DNA of 64,000 bases from Salipiger abyssi (GTDB lineage Bacteria > Pseudomonadota > Alphaproteobacteria > Rhodobacterales > Rhodobacteraceae). The DNA lies in the NCBI RefSeq assembly GCF_017311415.1, contig NZ_JAEKIS010000014.1, forward strand, positions 1-64,000. The letters run 5' to 3'. Shown in pieces: positions 27,406-37,079 of the stretch. The notes under the pieces were generated by a model, which saw only the letters and a list, made by a program, of their open reading frames with translations, made no database searches and was not told where the DNA came from. The position numbers and the translations under genes were made by a program. Position 1 is the first letter of the stretch. The number at the start of each line of letters is the position of its first letter.

Positions 27406-27436
27406 TGTGATCACGCTTTTTGGAGCTGTGATCACA
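27406..27436. promoter_or_regulatory. paired TGTGATCAC operator upstream of sucC
   Basis: TGTGATCACG at 27406-27415 and TGTGATCACA at 27427-27436 lie 21 bp apart centre to centre, with CTTTTTGGAGC between. The pair is 113-143 bases upstream of the sucC start. A nearly identical arrangement precedes sdhC (33517-33546). The core is a 10-bp palindrome and looks like a dimeric regulator's site, such as a GntR-type or CRP-like protein, but the regulator is not identifiable. Confidence 0.7.
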
Positions 27437-27567
27437 AACAAAAATTCTGTTTGCCCGATGTTAGCGATGTGATGGGAGAATCAGCGTTTTTATGCCGATT
27501 TGCCTTTGCGATTGTCGCCCGGCGAGGGCGGCGGTAACGAGGGGAAACAGCGCGCGGAGGGGCCAAA

Positions 27568-28608
27568 ATGCGAAATCTGGAGAGATACGGGCCGGATCGC
27601 CACGATCCCGAGGCGCTGCCGGTGGTGGTGCTGGCCCATAACGAGGCCAATATCCTGCCGGACTTTCTCGACCATTACCGGCGCATCTGCCGCCCCAGCT
27701 TTCTCATCGTCGACGACCGGTCGAGCGACGGCACCGCCGAGTTTCTCGCCGCCCAGCCCGATGTCACCGTGTTCCGCCCGCTGCCGCATTCGCATTTCAA
27801 GACCGACAAGGCGGAGTGGCGCGGCGAGATCATGGATGCGCTCTGCGACGGGCGCTGGAGTCTGGTGCCCGATCTCGACGAGCATTTCGTGCCGCCGGTC
27901 GCGCTCGATACCCTGATCCCGCAGATCGAGGCGGAGGGCGCCGAGGTCGTGCTGACCATCATGATCGACATGTACGATGACCGCCCGCTCGCCGATCACG
28001 TCTATCCCGACCCGCGCGGCCTGTCGCTGGCGGAGAGCTTTCCGTTCTTCGACACCCAGGACGATTTTCCGCAGGGCTATATCATGCGTCCGGTGACCCC
28101 GAAGGTGCTGGCGCTGAACCCGTCGCCGCCGAAAATCTTCAACGGTGGCGCGCGGCACCGGATCTTTTACCCCAAGCCCAAGGGGGCGGGGCCTGTGGCG
28201 CAATGGGTGGTGCGCCACCGCTTCGGGCTGGATCGTCCGATCAACGCGCGCGCCTCCTGGCTGGATCGCCGCGTGTCGCGCAAGCTGTTCAGCGGCTCGC
28301 TCAATTGCACCAAGCTGGGGCTGCTGAAGTGGAAGAAGGGGATGCGCTTTGCCGGCGGGCCGCACAAGGCGGATACGGCGCTGCGCTGTTCCGAGGCGAT
28401 AGCCGCCTTCCTGCATTACCCGCTGACGCGCGGCCGCAAGGGGGTGGAATATATCGCGCAGCGCGGCCAGCACGCCGATGACAGCGAGCATTACAAGCGG
28501 CTTCTGGAGGGAGGGGCGCTGGAGCGCTCGCCGGTCTTCGCGGGCTCGAAGCGGTATTCCGGGCCGGGCGATCTCGCCGGGCTGATCCGGGGAGTGCCGG
28601 GGCGCTGA
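27568..28608 (+). CDS. glycosyltransferase family 2 protein
   Basis: A 346-residue protein with a GT-A-type start. VVLAHNEANILPDFLDHYRRI at about 19-39 and LIVDDRSSDGTAEFL are the nucleotide-binding strands, and LVPDLDEHF near 107-115 supplies a DxD-type metal site. The C-terminal half (RHRIFYPKPKG, HKADTALRCSEAIAAFLHYPLTRG) fits the family of glycosyl transferases acting on surface polysaccharides, and no membrane helix is evident. It diverges from sucC across a 274-base promoter region and is convergent with mdh. The substrate is unknown. Confidence 0.82.
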   Translation: MRNLERYGPDRHDPEALPVVVLAHNEANILPDFLDHYRRICRPSFLIVDDRSSDGTAEFLAAQPDVTVFRPLPHSHFKTDKAEWRGEIMDALCDGRWSLVPDLDEHFVPPVALDTLIPQIEAEGAEVVLTIMIDMYDDRPLADHVYPDPRGLSLAESFPFFDTQDDFPQGYIMRPVTPKVLALNPSPPKIFNGGARHRIFYPKPKGAGPVAQWVVRHRFGLDRPINARASWLDRRVSRKLFSGSLNCTKLGLLKWKKGMRFAGGPHKADTALRCSEAIAAFLHYPLTRGRKGVEYIAQRGQHADDSEHYKRLLEGGALERSPVFAGSKRYSGPGDLAGLIRGVPGR

Positions 28609-28617
28609 CGCCCCGGC
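28596..28617. terminator. hairpin shared by convergent GT2 gene and mdh
   Basis: A perfect 9-bp stem (GCCGGGGCG / CGCCCCGGC) with a CTGA loop. The GT2 stop codon TGA (28606-28608) lies in the loop. The mdh stop is at 28625. There is no T-run either way, so it may be a T-less bidirectional terminator or an mRNA end protector. Confidence 0.6.
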
Positions 28618-28624
28618 GAAAGGC

Positions 28625-29863
<1,239 letters not shown>

Positions 29864-30169
29864 TCAGGCGTCGCTTTCGGGGGCCTGCAAGACCTCGTTC
29901 AGCGCCTCGAAGGCCTGGCCGCTGGCAATGAGGCAGGTGAGGCCGGTGACCGAGGTGACGGTGATCGTCCAGCTTCCGGTTTCGGCGGAGGCAAAGACCT
30001 CCATCACATTGTTGTTGCTGCCGAGCCCGATGCTGCGCCGGGTTTCGCCATAGCTTTCCGCCAGTTTCGCCACCACCTGATCGCGCGGCGCGCAGGCGTT
30101 CTGCTGGGCGCCGGCAGCGGTCGCCCCGAATGCGATAAGGCCCGTCAGCGCGGCCAGTATCCGTTTCAT
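29864..30169 (-). CDS. small secreted hypothetical protein
   Basis: A 101-residue protein with a clean Sec signal peptide (MKRILAALTGLIAFGATAAGAQ; likely cut after AGA) and two Cys in the mature part (C26 and one near residue 79) that could form a disulfide in the periplasm. The mature body (RDQVVAKLAESYGETRRSIGLGSNNNVMEVF) resembles a small family seen in Rhodobacteraceae, but I cannot name it. A longer frame to 30274 exists; the signal peptide favours the ATG at 30169. Confidence 0.72.
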   Translation of the reverse strand: MKRILAALTGLIAFGATAAGAQQNACAPRDQVVAKLAESYGETRRSIGLGSNNNVMEVFASAETGSWTITVTSVTGLTCLIASGQAFEALNEVLQAPESDA

Positions 30170-30451
30170 CGCTCTGCCCTTTCGGCTGTCGCATGCGGTG
30201 CTTGCGCCCGCTGCGTGATGCCCTCTGCCTGATGCCGGCCCGAATGGGGCCTTGCGGTTTCCGCCCTGCGCCAACAGGCTGCGCAGAAAAGCCCAAGGAA
30301 TGGTTAACAGGGCGGGCGTTCCGGCCCGGTCGTGCTGCCGGTCTCCTGCTTTCGTCGCTTTTTTCTGCGATGCGGCGACTCCGCTCTTGCACTTTTCGCA
30401 AAAAAATGACCTCTACCACGCAACTTTATTTCTTCGACAGGGAGAAGACTC

Positions 30452-31303
30452 ATGGACCTCACGCTGCGCCCCTACCGTTCGGTGCTCTATATCCCCGGCT
30501 CCAAGGACCGGGCTTTGGACAAGGCGCGCGGGCTGCCCGTGGATGCGATCATTTTCGATCTCGAGGATGCGGTCTCGCCCGGCGAAAAGCCTGCCGCGCG
30601 CGAGACGCTGGCCGCCGCGCTGTCGCTGGGCGGCTATGGCAAGCGCACCAAGATCGTGCGGATCAACGGGCTTGAGACCGAATGGGGCGAGGCCGACGCC
30701 AGGGCCGCCAACGACATGGATTGCGACGCGGTGCTGCTGCCCAAGGTGGAAAGCCCCGAGCAGCTCGACGCGCTGGCCAGGCTCACCGACAAGCCGCTCT
30801 GGGCGATGATGGAAACGCCCAGGGGCATGCTGAACGCCGCCGCCATCGGCGCGCATCCGCAGCTCATGGGCATGGTGATGGGCACCAACGATCTGGCCAA
30901 GGAGCTGAACTCGCGCTTCCGCGCCGACCGGCTGCCGATGATGGCCTCGCTGGGGCTATGCCTGCTGGCGGCCAAGGCCACCGGCTGCGTGATCGTCGAC
31001 GGGGTCTATAATGCCTTCAAGGACGATGCGGGGCTGAAGGCGGAATGCGATCAGGGCCGCGACATGGGGTTCGACGGCAAGACGCTGATCCACCCCGCAC
31101 AGGTCGAGATCACCAACGCGGCCTTTGCGCCGACCGAGGCCGAGGTCGAACTGGCGAAACGGCAGATTGCGGCCTTTGAAGAGGCCGAGAAGGCCGGGCA
31201 GGGCGTTGCGGTGGTCGATGGCAAGATCGTCGAGAACCTGCATGTGGCGACCGCGCAGAGCGTCCTTGCCAAAGCGGAAGCCATTGCCGCGCTGGGAGAA
31301 TAA
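30452..31303 (+). CDS. mcl2: (3S)-malyl-CoA thioesterase
   Basis: A 283-residue CitE/HpcH-type protein. Metal and substrate signatures are FDLEDAVSPGEKPAARE, KVESPEQLD, and WAMMETPRGMLNA. In Rhodobacter sphaeroides the same-length Mcl2 hydrolyses (S)-malyl-CoA, downstream of malyl-CoA lyase in the ethylmalonyl-CoA pathway, and shares this position between mdh and mch. I therefore prefer thioesterase over lyase, but activity cannot be assigned from sequence alone. It starts a plus-strand run through nnrU-like, DUF1737 and mch. Confidence 0.88.
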   Translation: MDLTLRPYRSVLYIPGSKDRALDKARGLPVDAIIFDLEDAVSPGEKPAARETLAAALSLGGYGKRTKIVRINGLETEWGEADARAANDMDCDAVLLPKVESPEQLDALARLTDKPLWAMMETPRGMLNAAAIGAHPQLMGMVMGTNDLAKELNSRFRADRLPMMASLGLCLLAAKATGCVIVDGVYNAFKDDAGLKAECDQGRDMGFDGKTLIHPAQVEITNAAFAPTEAEVELAKRQIAAFEEAEKAGQGVAVVDGKIVENLHVATAQSVLAKAEAIAALGE

Positions 31304-31345
31304 CCGCAGGGTGGCCGGAACGAATCCCGATCACAGGAGAGCCCC

Positions 31346-31891
31346 ATGATCCTTCTCGTTCTCGGTGTCGCGCTCTGGTGGGCGGCGCATCTCTTCAAGC
31401 GCGTGGCCCCGGCGCAGCGCGCGGCGCTGGGCGGCAAGGGCCGTGGCCTCGTCGCATTGCTGCTGGTGGGCGCGGTGCTGCTGATGATCTTCGGCTATCG
31501 CATGGCCGATGGCGCGGTGTTCTGGGGCCGACACCCGGCGACGGTGGGGGTCAATAACCTGCTGATGCTGGCGGCGCTCTATTTCACCTCGCCCGGCCCG
31601 AAGAAAGGCGCGCTGTTCTACCGTATGCGCCACCCGATGCTGACCGGCATTCTGCTCTGGGCCGTGGCGCATCTGCTGGTCAATGGCGATGTGCCGAGCT
31701 TTGTGCTCTTTGGCGGGCTGGGCGCCTGGACGCTGGTCGAGATGGCCGTGATCAACCGCGCCGAACCGGGCTGGACGCCCCCCGCAAAGGGCGCAATCCG
31801 CAAGGACATCATCTTTGCCGCCGCCAGCGTGGTCCTGCTGCTTGTCATCGGCTGGATCCACACCTGGCTCGGCTACCCAACCTTTGGATAA
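31346..31891 (+). CDS. NnrU-family membrane protein
   Basis: A 181-residue protein with about five hydrophobic segments, containing MILLVLGVALWWAAHLFKR at the start, YRMRHPMLTGILLWAVAHLLVNGD in the centre and a final helix near IIFAAASVVLLLVIGWIH. These fit the NnrU family, first described near nitrite/nitric oxide reduction genes. No denitrification genes are nearby. It lies 42 bases after mcl2 and 4 before the DUF1737 gene, so it is probably cotranscribed, without an obvious link to the pathway. Confidence 0.85.
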   Translation: MILLVLGVALWWAAHLFKRVAPAQRAALGGKGRGLVALLLVGAVLLMIFGYRMADGAVFWGRHPATVGVNNLLMLAALYFTSPGPKKGALFYRMRHPMLTGILLWAVAHLLVNGDVPSFVLFGGLGAWTLVEMAVINRAEPGWTPPAKGAIRKDIIFAAASVVLLLVIGWIHTWLGYPTFG

Positions 31892-31895
31892 GACC

Positions 31896-32099
31896 ATGAA
31901 ACTCTACCGCTTTCTCTCCGAAGACGACACTTCGGCCTTTTGCCACAAGGTGACCGCCGCCCTGAACAAGGGCTGGGAGCTGCATGGCGACCCGACCTAT
32001 GCCTTCGACGCCGCCAATGGCGTGATGCGCTGCGGCCAGGCCGTGGTGAAGGAGGTCGACGGCACCTACACCCCCGACACGAAACTGGGAGAGCATTGA
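31896..32099 (+). CDS. DUF1737 small protein
   Basis: A 67-residue cytosolic protein, MKLYRFLSEDDTSAFCHKVTAALNKGWELHGDPTY, matching the DUF1737 pattern (small alpha/beta protein with a WxLxGxP core). Its stop overlaps the mch start (TGATG). The same companion is found next to mch in related genomes as I recall. A role in hydratase function is possible but unproved. Confidence 0.85.
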   Translation: MKLYRFLSEDDTSAFCHKVTAALNKGWELHGDPTYAFDAANGVMRCGQAVVKEVDGTYTPDTKLGEH

Positions 32100-33130
32100 T
32101 GGCAAAGACCAATCCGGGCCGTTTCTTCGAGGATTACCGCGTCGGTCAGGTGATCGACCACGCGGTGCCGCGCACCGTCACTTCGGGCGAGCGGGCGCTC
32201 TATCACGCGCTCTACCCGGCGCGGTATGCGCTCTATTCCTCCGACGCGTTCGCCCGCGCCTGCGGGTTGCCGGAAAGCCCGATCGACGATCTGGCGGCCT
32301 TCCATGTGGTGTTCGGCAAGACCGTGCCGGATATCTCGCTGAACGCGGTGGCCAATCTCGGCTATGCCGAAGGGCGCTGGCTGGTCCCGGTCTATGCGGG
32401 CGACACGTTGCGCTCGTCCTCCGAGGTGATCGGGCTCAAGCAGAATTCCAACGGCAAGAGCGGCGTGGTCTATGTGCGCACCACCGGCAGCAACCAGCGC
32501 GGCGAGACCGTGATGGAGTATTGCCGCTGGGTGATGGTGCGGAAGAACGATCCCGACGCGCCGGCGCCCGAGACGGTGATCCCCGATCTCAAGAAAGTGC
32601 TGACGCCGGAGGATCTGGCGGTGCCGCAGGGGCTGAATTTCGACAATTACGATTTCACCCTCGCGGGCGAGCCGCATCGCTGGGGCGATTATCAGGTGGG
32701 CGAGACCATCGACCATGTGGACGGGGTGACCATCGAAGAAGCCGAGCACATGATGGCGACGCGGCTCTGGCAGAACACCTCCAAGGTGCATTTCGACGCC
32801 ACGATCCGGCCCGACGGGCAGCGGCTGATCTATGGCGGCCATGTGATCTCGATGGCCCGGGCGCTGAGCTTCAACGGGCTGGGAAATGCGCAGATGATCG
32901 TGGGTCTCAATGCCGGTGCGCACGCCAATCCCTGCTTCTCCGGCGACACGGTGAGGGCCTGGACCGAGGTGCTCGACAAGGCCGATACGCCGGCGCCGGG
33001 TGTGGGCGCGGTGCGGCTGCGGCTGGTGGCGACCAAGGGTGGTGCGCCGTTCGAGCTCAAGGGAGAGGATGGGAAATACCTGCCTAACGTCTTGCTGGAT
33101 CTGGATTATTGGGCGCTTATGCCGCAGTAG
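32099..33130 (+). CDS. mch: mesaconyl-CoA hydratase
   Basis: A 343-residue double hot-dog protein of the MaoC type, MAKTNPGRFFEDYRVGQVIDHAVPRTVTSGERALYHALYP, with a second hot-dog from about 185 (FTLAGEPHRWGDYQVGETIDHVDGVTIEEAEHMMATRLW). It hydrates mesaconyl-CoA to beta-methylmalyl-CoA in the ethylmalonyl-CoA pathway. Length and position between mcl2 and sdh match Rhodobacter. The ATG at 32099 overlaps the DUF1737 stop by one base. Confidence 0.94.
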   Translation: MAKTNPGRFFEDYRVGQVIDHAVPRTVTSGERALYHALYPARYALYSSDAFARACGLPESPIDDLAAFHVVFGKTVPDISLNAVANLGYAEGRWLVPVYAGDTLRSSSEVIGLKQNSNGKSGVVYVRTTGSNQRGETVMEYCRWVMVRKNDPDAPAPETVIPDLKKVLTPEDLAVPQGLNFDNYDFTLAGEPHRWGDYQVGETIDHVDGVTIEEAEHMMATRLWQNTSKVHFDATIRPDGQRLIYGGHVISMARALSFNGLGNAQMIVGLNAGAHANPCFSGDTVRAWTEVLDKADTPAPGVGAVRLRLVATKGGAPFELKGEDGKYLPNVLLDLDYWALMPQ

Positions 33131-33229
33131 GGTATGCCAGGCTGTTAACGATTTCGTCGCAATCATGTCGCGGTCCCGCTAAACTTGACCTCGGGGAGAG
33201 ATTCGTTCCTGAAGAGGTGAGGGACCGCC

Positions 33230-33433
33230 ATGTCTGCAAACAGCCTTCCGCACGGATCCGAAGACGTTCTGGCTCTGCCTGCCGGACAGATCCCCGACAC
33301 GATCAGCGCGCTGGTCAGGAAACGTGAATTCAGCAGCCTTGTCTGCCGGATCCATCGCGAGATCCGCTCGCCCGATCCGGCGCTGCGCGCCAAGGGAACC
33401 GAGGCGCTGCAACGGCTCGGCTTCCCCGAGTGA
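33230..33433 (+). CDS. small hypothetical protein, 67 aa
   Basis: A soluble 67-residue protein with a GAGGTGAGGGA ribosome site 6-8 bases before the ATG. The C-terminal half (RIHREIRSPDPALRAKGTEALQRLGFPE) looks helical. I recognise no family. A 12-bp hairpin follows six bases after the stop, which supports an independent small gene between mch and the sdh operon. It could encode a small regulator, but nothing shows it. Confidence 0.6.
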   Translation: MSANSLPHGSEDVLALPAGQIPDTISALVRKREFSSLVCRIHREIRSPDPALRAKGTEALQRLGFPE

Positions 33434-33438
33434 CTCAA

Positions 33439-33468
33439 TCTGTCCGTGCGGGCTTTCGCGCGGACAGA
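33439..33468 (+). terminator. hairpin after the 67-aa gene
   Basis: A 12-bp stem (TCTGTCCGTGCG / CGCGCGGACAGA, one G-T pair) with a GGCTTT loop, six bases after the stop. There is no strong T-run. It probably ends the small-gene transcript before the sdh promoter region. Confidence 0.55.
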
Positions 33469-33516
33469 ATCAGACTTTCCAACATCTTCCGCGCCGCAGA
33501 ATGTTAGCGTGCGAAT

Positions 33517-33546
33517 TGTGATCACAGTTTTTGGCGTGTGATCACA
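33517..33546. promoter_or_regulatory. paired TGTGATCACA operator upstream of sdhC
   Basis: TGTGATCACA at 33517-33526 and 33537-33546, 20 bp apart, separated by GTTTTTGGCG. The same pair and spacer core (TTTTTGG, same strand of the chromosome) precede sucC. It lies 120-149 bases before sdhC. ATGTTAGCG occurs beside both pairs (33501 here, 27458 near sucC). Confidence 0.72.
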
Positions 33547-33665
33547 TAATCTGCTTATTTTTTCAAAAAGCGATCAAAAAAGCCGCCTGCTGCGCATGCA
33601 CTCTGGTGACAGAGGGGCGGGAAACCCGCTAGAACCCTGCCACGAGGGAACCGAAAGGACACGCC

Positions 33666-34061
33666 ATGGCCGAAGAGACCCGGATCGAGCGCCCGCTCTC
33701 CCCCTTCATGATCGGGCCGTATTATCGACCGCAGCTCACCTCGATGAGCTCCATCCTCACCCGCATCACCGGAAACGCCCTGATCGTCGGCACGCTGCTG
33801 ATGGTCTGGTGGTTCCTGGCACTCGCCGCGGGGCCGGAATACTTTGAAACCGCCGAATGGTGGATCACCTCCTGGGTGGGCAATCTGATCATGTTCGGGT
33901 CGCTTTGGGCCATCTGGTACCACTACCTTGCCGGGCTGCGGCACCTGGTCTTCGACTCGGGCAAGGGGCTCGACATCAAGACCGCCGAAAAACTCGGCTG
34001 GGCCTGCATTTACGGCTCCGTGGCGCTGACCGTCGCGACCGTGATCATCTTCTGGATCTGA
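33666..34061 (+). CDS. sdhC: succinate dehydrogenase cytochrome b556 subunit
   Basis: A 131-residue inner-membrane anchor with three transmembrane segments (about 36-55, 69-90, 111-130). The HxxxGLRHLVFD motif has H86 and H93, one of which is the haem b axial ligand in the family, and the N-terminal RPLSPFMIGPYY...SSILTRITG binds ubiquinone. It is the first gene of sdhCDA-...-B. Confidence 0.95.
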   Translation: MAEETRIERPLSPFMIGPYYRPQLTSMSSILTRITGNALIVGTLLMVWWFLALAAGPEYFETAEWWITSWVGNLIMFGSLWAIWYHYLAGLRHLVFDSGKGLDIKTAEKLGWACIYGSVALTVATVIIFWI

Positions 34062-34075
34062 GGGAGGCATAAAGC

Positions 34076-34447
34076 ATGCGTTACCTGACCGACCGCAAAC
34101 GCGCCGTTGGCAAGGGCTCGGCCCATAGCGGCGCCGAACATCACTGGTACATGATGGTGAGCTCCGTCGCGCTCGCCTTTCTGGTTCCCACCTTCCTCAT
34201 CATCTTCGGCCGGGCGCTGGGCTCGGGCTACGAGAACGCGCTGGCCACGTTCGAGCGGCCCTTTCCGGCGATCCTCGCGGGGCTCACACTCTTCGTCGGC
34301 ATGCAACATTTCCACAAGGGCGCCCGCGTGATGCTCGAGGATTACACCAGCGGTTCCACCCGGAAGCTGCTGATCATGCTGGTTGTGGGCCTGTCCTATG
34401 CGCTCACCGCTGCCGGAATTTTCGGCATCGCCAAGATCGCCCTCTGA
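34076..34447 (+). CDS. sdhD: succinate dehydrogenase hydrophobic anchor subunit
   Basis: A 123-residue membrane anchor with three predicted helices, including [22 protein letters not shown] and the helix around [25 protein letters not shown], whose HxxKGxxxMLEDY pattern is the conserved SdhD motif carrying the second haem/quinone contacts. It follows sdhC by 14 bases and precedes sdhA by 19. Confidence 0.95.
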   Translation: MRYLTDRKRAVGKGSAHSGAEHHWYMMVSSVALAFLVPTFLIIFGRALGSGYENALATFERPFPAILAGLTLFVGMQHFHKGARVMLEDYTSGSTRKLLIMLVVGLSYALTAAGIFGIAKIAL

Positions 34448-34466
34448 GACAGAAAGACCCGGAAAA

Positions 34467-36272
34467 ATGGCTGCATACGAATACGAGACGCATGACTATG
34501 ACGTCGTGGTGGTCGGGGCAGGGGGCGCTGGCCTCCGCGCCACGCTCGGCATGGCGGAGCAGGGGCTGCGCACCGCCTGCGTGACAAAGGTCTTCCCGAC
34601 GCGTTCGCACACCGTCGCCGCACAGGGCGGTATCGCGGCGTCGCTGTCGAACATGGGCCCCGACAACTGGCAGTGGCACATGTACGACACCGTCAAGGGC
34701 TCGGACTGGCTCGGCGACACCGACGCGATGGAATATCTCGCCCGCTCGGCGCCCGCCGCCGTCTACGAGCTGGAGCATTACGGCGTGCCCTTCTCGCGCA
34801 CCGAAGAGGGCAAGATCTATCAGCGCCCGTTCGGCGGCCACACCACCGAATTCGGCGAAGGCCCGCCCGTGCAGCGTACCTGCGCCGCAGCGGACCGCAC
34901 CGGCCACGCCATCCTGCACACGCTCTATGGCCAGTCGCTGAAGAACAACGCCGAGTTCTATGTCGAATATTTCGCCATCGACCTGATCATGTCCGATGAC
35001 GGTGTGTGTCAGGGCGTGGTCTGCTGGAAGCTCGACGACGGCACGTTCCACGTCTTCAACGCCAAGATGGTCGTTCTGGCCACCGGCGGCTATGGCCGCG
35101 CCTATTTCTCGGCGACCTCGGCGCATACCTGCACCGGCGACGGCGGCGGCATGGTGGCGCGCGCGGGCCTCGCGCTTCAGGACATGGAATTCGTCCAGTT
35201 CCACCCGACCGGCATCTACGGCTCGGGCTGCCTGATCACCGAAGGCGCGCGCGGCGAGGGCGGCTATCTGACGAACTCCGAGGGCGAGCGCTTCATGGAG
35301 CGTTACGCGCCGACCTATAAAGACCTCGCGCCGCGCGACTACGTTTCGCGCTCCATGACCATGGAGATCCGCGAGGGCCGTGGCGTGGGCGAGCATGGCG
35401 ACCACATCCACCTGAACCTCTCGCACCTGCCCGCCGAAGCGCTGGCGGAGCGTCTGCCGGGCATTTCCGAGTCGGCCAAGATCTTTGCCGGCGTGGATGT
35501 CACCAAGGAGCCGATCCCGGTTCTGCCGACGGTGCACTACAACATGGGCGGCATCCCCACCAATTACTGGGGCGAGGTGCTGAACCCGACCGCCGACGAT
35601 CCCAACGCCGTCGTGCCGGGCCTGATGGCCGTGGGCGAGGCGGGCTGTGCCTCGGTGCACGGCGCCAACCGTCTCGGCTCCAACTCGCTGATCGACCTCG
35701 TGGTCTTCGGCCGCGCCGCCGCGATCCGCGCCGGCAAGGTGGTCGACAAGGACGCGCCGAAGCATGCGCTGAACCAGCCGTCCGTGGACAGGGCATTCGA
35801 CCGGTTCGACGGGCTGCGCAACGCCGATGGCGGCACGCCGACCGCCGAACTGCGGCTCGAGATGCAGCGCACCATGCAGGAGGACGCGGCGGTGTTCCGC
35901 ACCGACAAGACCCTGAAGGAAGGCGTCGAGAAGATGACAGCCATCGCCGGCAAGCTCGGCGATCTTAAGGTCACCGACCGCTCGCTGATCTGGAATTCGG
36001 ATCTGATGGAGACGCTGGAGCTGACCAACCTCATGCCCAACGCGCTCGCCACCATTGTGGGCGCCGAGGCGCGCAAGGAATCCCGGGGCGCGCATGCGCA
36101 TGAGGATTATCCGACGCGCGACGACGACAACTGGCGGGTCCATACGATCAGCCGCGTCGAGGGCAATCAGGTCGCGCTCAGCCACCGTCCGGTGGTGCTC
36201 GATCCGCTGACCAAGGAAGACGAGGGCGGCATCAGCCTCGCCAAGATCGCGCCGAAGGCCCGCACCTTCTGA
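34467..36272 (+). CDS. sdhA: succinate dehydrogenase flavoprotein subunit
   Basis: A 601-residue flavoprotein of complex II. The FAD dinucleotide fold is [12 protein letters not shown] at 14-25, the covalent flavin His is H48 ([10 protein letters not shown]), and the substrate region has [23 protein letters not shown] and [12 protein letters not shown]. The start at 34467 gives the usual [17 protein letters not shown]. Unusually, sdhB does not follow directly: four genes lie between, and the first lipoprotein gene starts in the last base of the sdhA stop. Confidence 0.97.
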   Translation: MAAYEYETHDYDVVVVGAGGAGLRATLGMAEQGLRTACVTKVFPTRSHTVAAQGGIAASLSNMGPDNWQWHMYDTVKGSDWLGDTDAMEYLARSAPAAVYELEHYGVPFSRTEEGKIYQRPFGGHTTEFGEGPPVQRTCAAADRTGHAILHTLYGQSLKNNAEFYVEYFAIDLIMSDDGVCQGVVCWKLDDGTFHVFNAKMVVLATGGYGRAYFSATSAHTCTGDGGGMVARAGLALQDMEFVQFHPTGIYGSGCLITEGARGEGGYLTNSEGERFMERYAPTYKDLAPRDYVSRSMTMEIREGRGVGEHGDHIHLNLSHLPAEALAERLPGISESAKIFAGVDVTKEPIPVLPTVHYNMGGIPTNYWGEVLNPTADDPNAVVPGLMAVGEAGCASVHGANRLGSNSLIDLVVFGRAAAIRAGKVVDKDAPKHALNQPSVDRAFDRFDGLRNADGGTPTAELRLEMQRTMQEDAAVFRTDKTLKEGVEKMTAIAGKLGDLKVTDRSLIWNSDLMETLELTNLMPNALATIVGAEARKESRGAHAHEDYPTRDDDNWRVHTISRVEGNQVALSHRPVVLDPLTKEDEGGISLAKIAPKARTF

Positions 36273-36718
36273 TGCGTCACGCGCTTGCCCTTCTGCCGTT
36301 GCTGTCTCTGGTCGCTTGCACGCAAAAAGCCGATCCAGTGACGCAATGTATGTTCCAGGTCGATGCGCCTGGAACATACGAATACCCGGCAGGGGTGGCG
36401 AACCCGGTGATCACGCCGGGGCAGGGCGGTACGCAAGCCGGTGCAGATGCGCTGATGGCCTGCGTCGCCGCCAAGGTTGGCGAGGCGCCCAGCGTCTCCG
36501 GCGCCACTGGAGGGATCCCGGAAGAGACCGAGATTCGGCGCACCGAGAGCGGCGCAACCGTCAAGCGATACACCTACGGCACGCCCCCGTCTGCGGCGGC
36601 TCGTCAGCGCGACGCGGGCGAAATGTCTGCCGTGCCTGTGGCTGAGGCGGGATACGGGCAATGCCCTCCCGGGGCCTCCAGCATGTACAGGGGGACGCTT
36701 TATTGCCTGGGGCAGTGA
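36272..36718 (+). CDS. putative lipoprotein (sdh locus, first)
   Basis: A 148-residue protein with a short signal peptide and lipobox LVAC; the lipidated Cys would be C16. The mature part has a Thr/Ala/Pro-rich segment and a C-terminal CPPGASSMYRGTLYC motif with paired Cys. I recognise no family. It starts one base inside the sdhA stop (TGATG), so it is made with the complex. A 12-bp inverted repeat lies inside the gene at 36348-36379. Confidence 0.7.
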   Translation: MRHALALLPLLSLVACTQKADPVTQCMFQVDAPGTYEYPAGVANPVITPGQGGTQAGADALMACVAAKVGEAPSVSGATGGIPEETEIRRTESGATVKRYTYGTPPSAAARQRDAGEMSAVPVAEAGYGQCPPGASSMYRGTLYCLGQ

Positions 36719-37068
36719 TCCTCACTGCTGGACGGGTGGCCTGTGCTGGGGCCTTTCTGGCCCTGAGCGGCTGCACGGTGCTCCAGCCCGCGCCGGACCG
36801 GGGCGATCTTGCGCTTGAGACGGCGCGCGCCGCCGTGGCGCCGGTGCTGATGGAGAAAGCGCCGGGCGTGCCGACAGAACGGGCGGTGGACTGCACACTC
36901 GAATATGCGACCAGGGGGCAGATCGAGGCGCTGGCGCAGAATTCAGCGCTGGGTCAGCCCGGCTTGAACGACGATATCGTGACCGATATCCTTTACACAC
37001 AGGGCACTCGTGACTGCATGCGTGGCGGTTTGATCTACGAAGTGCTCAACTTCCAACTGTTTCCTTAG
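36715..37068 (+). CDS. putative lipoprotein (sdh locus, second; paralogue of third)
   Basis: A 117-residue protein using GTG 36715, which overlaps the previous stop (GTGA), to start MILTAGRVACAGAF; the lipobox LSGC puts the lipid on C20. The mature part has EKAPGVPTERAVDCTLEYATRGQIEALA, which closely parallels the next gene, indicating tandem duplication. Two Cys in the mature part could pair. Function unknown. Confidence 0.65.
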   Translation: MILTAGRVACAGAFLALSGCTVLQPAPDRGDLALETARAAVAPVLMEKAPGVPTERAVDCTLEYATRGQIEALAQNSALGQPGLNDDIVTDILYTQGTRDCMRGGLIYEVLNFQLFP

Positions 37069-37079
37069 GAGACCCCGCT

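Noticed and set aside
30452-31303. Citrate lyase beta subunit or malyl-CoA lyase assignment
   Set aside because: Length (283 aa) and the mdh-mcl2-DUF1737-mch-sdh order match the thioesterase Mcl2 of Rhodobacter better; Mcl1 lyases are longer.
33501-33546. CRP or FNR site at the paired palindromes
   Set aside because: The core TGTGATCACA has no 6-base spacer as in TGTGA-N6-TCACA, and FNR sites (TTGAT-N4-ATCAA) do not fit; regulator left unnamed.
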